A program made the position numbers and the translations under genes. Below, one piece after another: positions 6,120-8,070 of a DNA stretch of 8,070 nucleotides. Within the stretch, counting starts at the first letter, position 1, and every line of letters begins with the position of its first letter. This stretch comes from Megasphaera sp. UBA5897 (GTDB lineage Bacteria; Bacillota; Negativicutes; Veillonellales; Megasphaeraceae), in the NCBI GenBank assembly GCA_002431345.1, contig DJEN01000061.1, forward strand, positions 1 through 8,070. The letters run 5' to 3'. The notes under the pieces are model-generated. The model did no database searches and had not been told where the DNA came from. It was given only the letters and a program-made list of their open reading frames with translations.

Positions 6120-6536
6120 TTATTTTAATTTAGCGGCTACATCCGCCGTAATATCCTGAAACTGTCCTTCTACTACAGAACCTTTCAACACGATGTAATC
6201 CAGATTTTTTTCCTGTTTTACTTCTTTTGTCTTTGCTAAAATATCTTTTTCTAACGGGCTAAACAAATCAATACGCTGCTTGTTCAGCTGGGCATTGTAT
6301 TTTTGCACCAATGCTTCCTGTGCTTTTTTATCAGTGGTTTTCTTTGCCTCGTTTTGGAAATCTTTCTGTGCTTTCTGCACATCCTTTTGCCACGTCGTTA
6401 CGGTCTGCTGGAATTTGGGATGACTCTGCAGCAATGCCGATATATCAATCGTCCCCAATCCAGCGGCAAAGGTAGAACCCATAGTTCCTACAGTCATCAT
6501 AGCGGCCATTACGGCTGTCATTATTTTCTTATTCAT
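6120..6536 (-). CDS. OmpH/Skp-family periplasmic chaperone
   Basis: Starting at the ATG at 6536-6534, the product has 138 residues. This start is chosen because AAAGGAGG (6552-6545) lies eight bases before it; a longer frame beginning at TTG 6557 would read through the ribosome binding site. A signal peptide is clear: MNKK, a hydrophobic core, then STFAAG with cleavage near residue 25. The mature part begins like Skp, LGTIDISALLQSHPKF (27-42). A charged, Lys/Gln/Glu-rich stretch expected to form the coiled-coil tentacle follows, then a C-terminal strand ending in DITADVAAKLK. Skp holds unfolded outer-membrane proteins in the periplasm. It is somewhat shorter than the usual 160 or so residues, so the tentacles may be short. 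It lies 37 bp downstream of the HD-domain gene and shares its transcript and terminator. It implies an outer membrane. Confidence 0.88.
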   Translation of the reverse strand: MNKKIMTAVMAAMMTVGTMGSTFAAGLGTIDISALLQSHPKFQQTVTTWQKDVQKAQKDFQNEAKKTTDKKAQEALVQKYNAQLNKQRIDLFSPLEKDILAKTKEVKQEKNLDYIVLKGSVVEGQFQDITADVAAKLK

Positions 6537-6573
6537 CGTACTTGCCTCCTTTTGCAAATCAACTTTATTTTAT

Positions 6574-7161
6574 TTATTCTTCTACACCTGTGAGTTCCAA
6601 GCATTCTTTACGTACGCTGTCTTCACAAGAGCGCATAGCTAAGATAGTTTTATCAAACAAATCATTTAAATCCCAGTCAAGCATTTCTGCTCCTTGTTTG
6701 ATGACATCGCGGGAACAGCCTGCAGCAAATTTTTTATCTTTAAATTTTTTCTTCAAGCTTTTTACTTCCATATCCTTCGTGCTTTTGGATGGACGCATTT
6801 TGGCTGCTGCCCAAATAAGACCTGTCAGTTCATCTGCAGCAAACAATACTTTTTCCATTTCCTGCTTTGGTGCAACATCGACACAAATGCCATAGCCGTG
6901 GCAAACTACCGAATGGATAAAGTCATCACTGGCATTAATTTCTTTCAACAGTTCCGGTGCTTTTTTACAATGCTGTTCCGGATACATTTCAAAATCTACG
7001 TCATGCAGTAATCCTACAAGACCCCAATACGCAGCTTGGTCGCCATAACCCAATTCATTGGCATACCAGCGCATTACACCTTCCACGGTAAGTCCATGCA
7101 TGATATGAAACGGTTCTTTATTATATTTCTGCAATAACTGTAACGCTTCTGTTCTGTCCAT
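6574..7161 (-). CDS. HD-domain phosphohydrolase family protein
   Basis: The 195-residue soluble protein shows the HD metal-binding pattern: H22 in IMHGLTVEG, the H53-D54 pair in GLLHDVDFE, further histidines H64 and H88, and D110 in FAADELTGL. Such proteins hydrolyse phosphate esters, often of nucleotides, and act in the cytoplasm. The C-terminal part contains a basic stretch, KSLKKKFKDKK, then an acidic helix. No partner domain is fused, so the substrate is not predictable. The ATG at 7161 is preceded by a GGGGG ribosome binding site about nine bases away. It is the first gene of a two-gene transcript with ompH. The pairing of a cytoplasmic HD protein with a periplasmic chaperone has no obvious functional logic and may only reflect shared expression. 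Confidence 0.85.
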   Translation of the reverse strand: MDRTEALQLLQKYNKEPFHIMHGLTVEGVMRWYANELGYGDQAAYWGLVGLLHDVDFEMYPEQHCKKAPELLKEINASDDFIHSVVCHGYGICVDVAPKQEMEKVLFAADELTGLIWAAAKMRPSKSTKDMEVKSLKKKFKDKKFAAGCSRDVIKQGAEMLDWDLNDLFDKTILAMRSCEDSVRKECLELTGVEE

Positions 7162-7175
7162 TTTTTAAGTACCCC

Positions 7176-7210
7176 CTATATCCATCTAAAAGATATAGCT
7201 TATTATAGCA
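7176..7210 (-). promoter_or_regulatory. Extended -10 promoter of HD-ompH with dyad at the start site
   Basis: On the minus strand TGC-TATAAT (7210-7202) is a perfect extended -10 box with no good -35. CTATATC (7176-7182) and GATATAG (7192-7198) form a perfect 7-bp dyad with a nine-base gap that straddles the predicted start near 7195 and abuts the ribosome binding site. An operator is more likely than a leader hairpin, because only part would be transcribed. Further upstream, CATTGCAAA (7237-7245) is a partial copy of the MarR-like motif. Confidence 0.5.
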
Positions 7211-7474
7211 TATAAATAAAATCTGAAAACTCATTTCATTGCAAAACAACCCTTTTTTTTGTACTATTTCCTCATAAAACAGCAAAAATACAGATACCAA
7301 CTGCTTATAAATACCTTGCCATATCCATAACGTTTTTTATTTCTTTTATTTTAACTATTGCTTTCAAATTTTATAGCATGCAGTATGATATATTCCTATC
7401 AATCTATCAAAAAATTCACGTAAATATTATATATGATATATGAATTTTAATATGAAATTAATTATTAAAATATA
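7211..7474. other. AT-rich intergenic stretch, no gene seen
   Basis: This very AT-rich stretch has no coding frame that can be supported on either strand. Visible items are a short tandem CTATCAA pair around 7397-7410 and runs of TATAT/ATATG near 7420-7445. The latter could act as an upstream AT element for the promoter at 7475. No terminator hairpin was found. Confidence 0.4.
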
Positions 7475-7503
7475 TTGACAATTTTTTAGTACAGTGATTA
7501 AAT
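7475..7503 (+). promoter_or_regulatory. Promoter of the secreted-protein gene
   Basis: A consensus TTGACA (7475-7480) and a TTAAAT -10 box (7498-7503) are 17 bp apart, with a TGA extended -10 element (7495-7497). The predicted start near 7510 leaves a leader of about 219 nt before the ATG at 7729, unusually long for this window. Confidence 0.6.
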
Positions 7504-7553
7504 ATAAATGTGGTTTTTTATTGATATTACTTATCATTTTTATTGTGGTTATG

Positions 7554-7616
7554 TGCTCAACTTTTGATACAAACATATTTATATATGCCATTAAAAAATT
7601 GTATCAACATTGAGCA
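7554..7616 (+). repeat. Long stem-loop in the leader of the secreted-protein gene
   Basis: TGCTCAA (7554-7560) pairs with TTGAGCA (7610-7616), and TTGATACAA (7564-7572) pairs with TTGTATCAA (7599-7607). All pairs are perfect, separated by a 3-by-2 internal loop, with a 26-base terminal loop. There is no T tract after it, so it is not a normal terminator. It may be an RNA regulatory element or a two-part operator. Confidence 0.6.
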
Positions 7617-7728
7617 GAGTTATCGGCATATGTTCTAGTTTTGTTGTTGTATCCCAAAATACACATATTATATGCAAATGAAAATCATATAACAGGCAAT
7701 ATCAAAATAAATGCAGGGAGAATCTATA

Positions 7729-8070
7729 ATGAAATTGATTACAAAAAAAAGCAAAGCCATCCTAAGCACGTGTATAGCAATAAGTATGGCAGGAGGATCT
7801 GTATTTGCTACTGTAACAAATAGCGGAACTGGTGAAATTGGTTCTAACACCAATGTGAATATTGCTACAAGCCCAGTAAATGGGAAACTGGACGGTACAA
7901 CAGGCGCTAGTGTTATGATTACCAATGGACCTAATGCTCGTGCTGCCTTCTACGATATTTCAAAATGTAAAAATGCTGATGGTACATACGATCAGGAAAA
8001 ATTAGACGCTGAAGCTAAAAAATCTGAAAATGCAGGTAAACAACCTTATGATTTTGGCAACATCAAACCA
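7729..8070 (+). CDS. Secreted protein of unknown function, C-terminus outside window
   Basis: An ATG at 7729 with AGGGAG (7715-7720) eight bases upstream opens a frame that is uninterrupted for 114 residues to the window edge. The N-terminus is a typical Sec signal peptide: MKLITKKSK, a hydrophobic core, then GGSVFA with cleavage expected after residue 27. A cysteine at 15 does not form a good lipobox. The mature start is rich in Asn, Gly, Thr and Ser (for example TNSGTGEIGSNTNVNIATS), as in surface or passenger domains. A charged segment of about 35 residues, DGTYDQEKLDAEAKKSENAGK and flanks, follows. The composition would suit a surface adhesin, autotransporter or secreted repeat protein of Negativicutes, but no diagnostic domain is visible, so I assign none. 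Confidence 0.78.
   Translation, partial: MKLITKKSKAILSTCIAISMAGGSVFATVTNSGTGEIGSNTNVNIATSPVNGKLDGTTGASVMITNGPNARAAFYDISKCKNADGTYDQEKLDAEAKKSENAGKQPYDFGNIKP

Noticed and set aside
6537..6557. Upstream TTG start for ompH adding seven residues
   Set aside because: The extension encodes the AAAGGAGG ribosome binding site itself, and the ATG at 6536 gives a normal signal peptide.

Overview
The window looks like chromosomal DNA from a diderm member of the Firmicutes, most likely the Negativicutes (Veillonella, Megasphaera or Dialister relatives). The clues are an OmpH/Skp-type periplasmic chaperone, which implies an outer membrane, next to a butyryl-CoA-type acyl-CoA dehydrogenase close to that of butyrate-forming anaerobes. 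Intergenic DNA is AT-rich and carries sigma-A-like promoters and strong Rho-independent terminators. The genus cannot be settled from the sequence alone. I saw no rRNA, tRNA, CRISPR array, transposase or phage gene.

Layout. Positions 1-1837 hold a minus-strand pair: a GtrA-family membrane protein followed by a RocB-like M20 metallopeptidase that runs off the left edge. A 302-bp divergent intergenic region separates this pair from a plus-strand acyl-CoA dehydrogenase (2140-3282), which has its own terminator. A MarR-family regulator (3524-3955) and its terminator follow. Positions 3956-4393 contain no convincing protein gene. They do hold a strong promoter, an upstream tandem repeat, several perfect dyads and a terminator, which together look like an unannotated small RNA of about 185 nt. 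Convergent to it, on the minus strand, is a GntP-family permease (4394-5791) with a perfect dyad over its promoter. Next come a minus-strand pair, an HD-domain protein and OmpH/Skp (7161 down to 6120). After a 567-bp AT-rich gap, a secreted protein of unknown function begins on the plus strand and is cut by the right edge.

How the parts may work together. The acyl-CoA dehydrogenase, MarR regulator and GntP-type carboxylate permease could form a small carboxylate or acyl-CoA metabolism locus. A near-identical 15-bp motif, ATTTGYAATGCGAAA, lies at the marR promoter and in the gtrA/acyl-CoA dehydrogenase divergent region. A weaker relative lies at the predicted start of the candidate small RNA. 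The simplest reading is a local MarR regulon, but this is inference.

The items most worth following up are the candidate small RNA, the shared MarR-like motif, the dyad at the permease promoter, and the long structured leader of the secreted protein.
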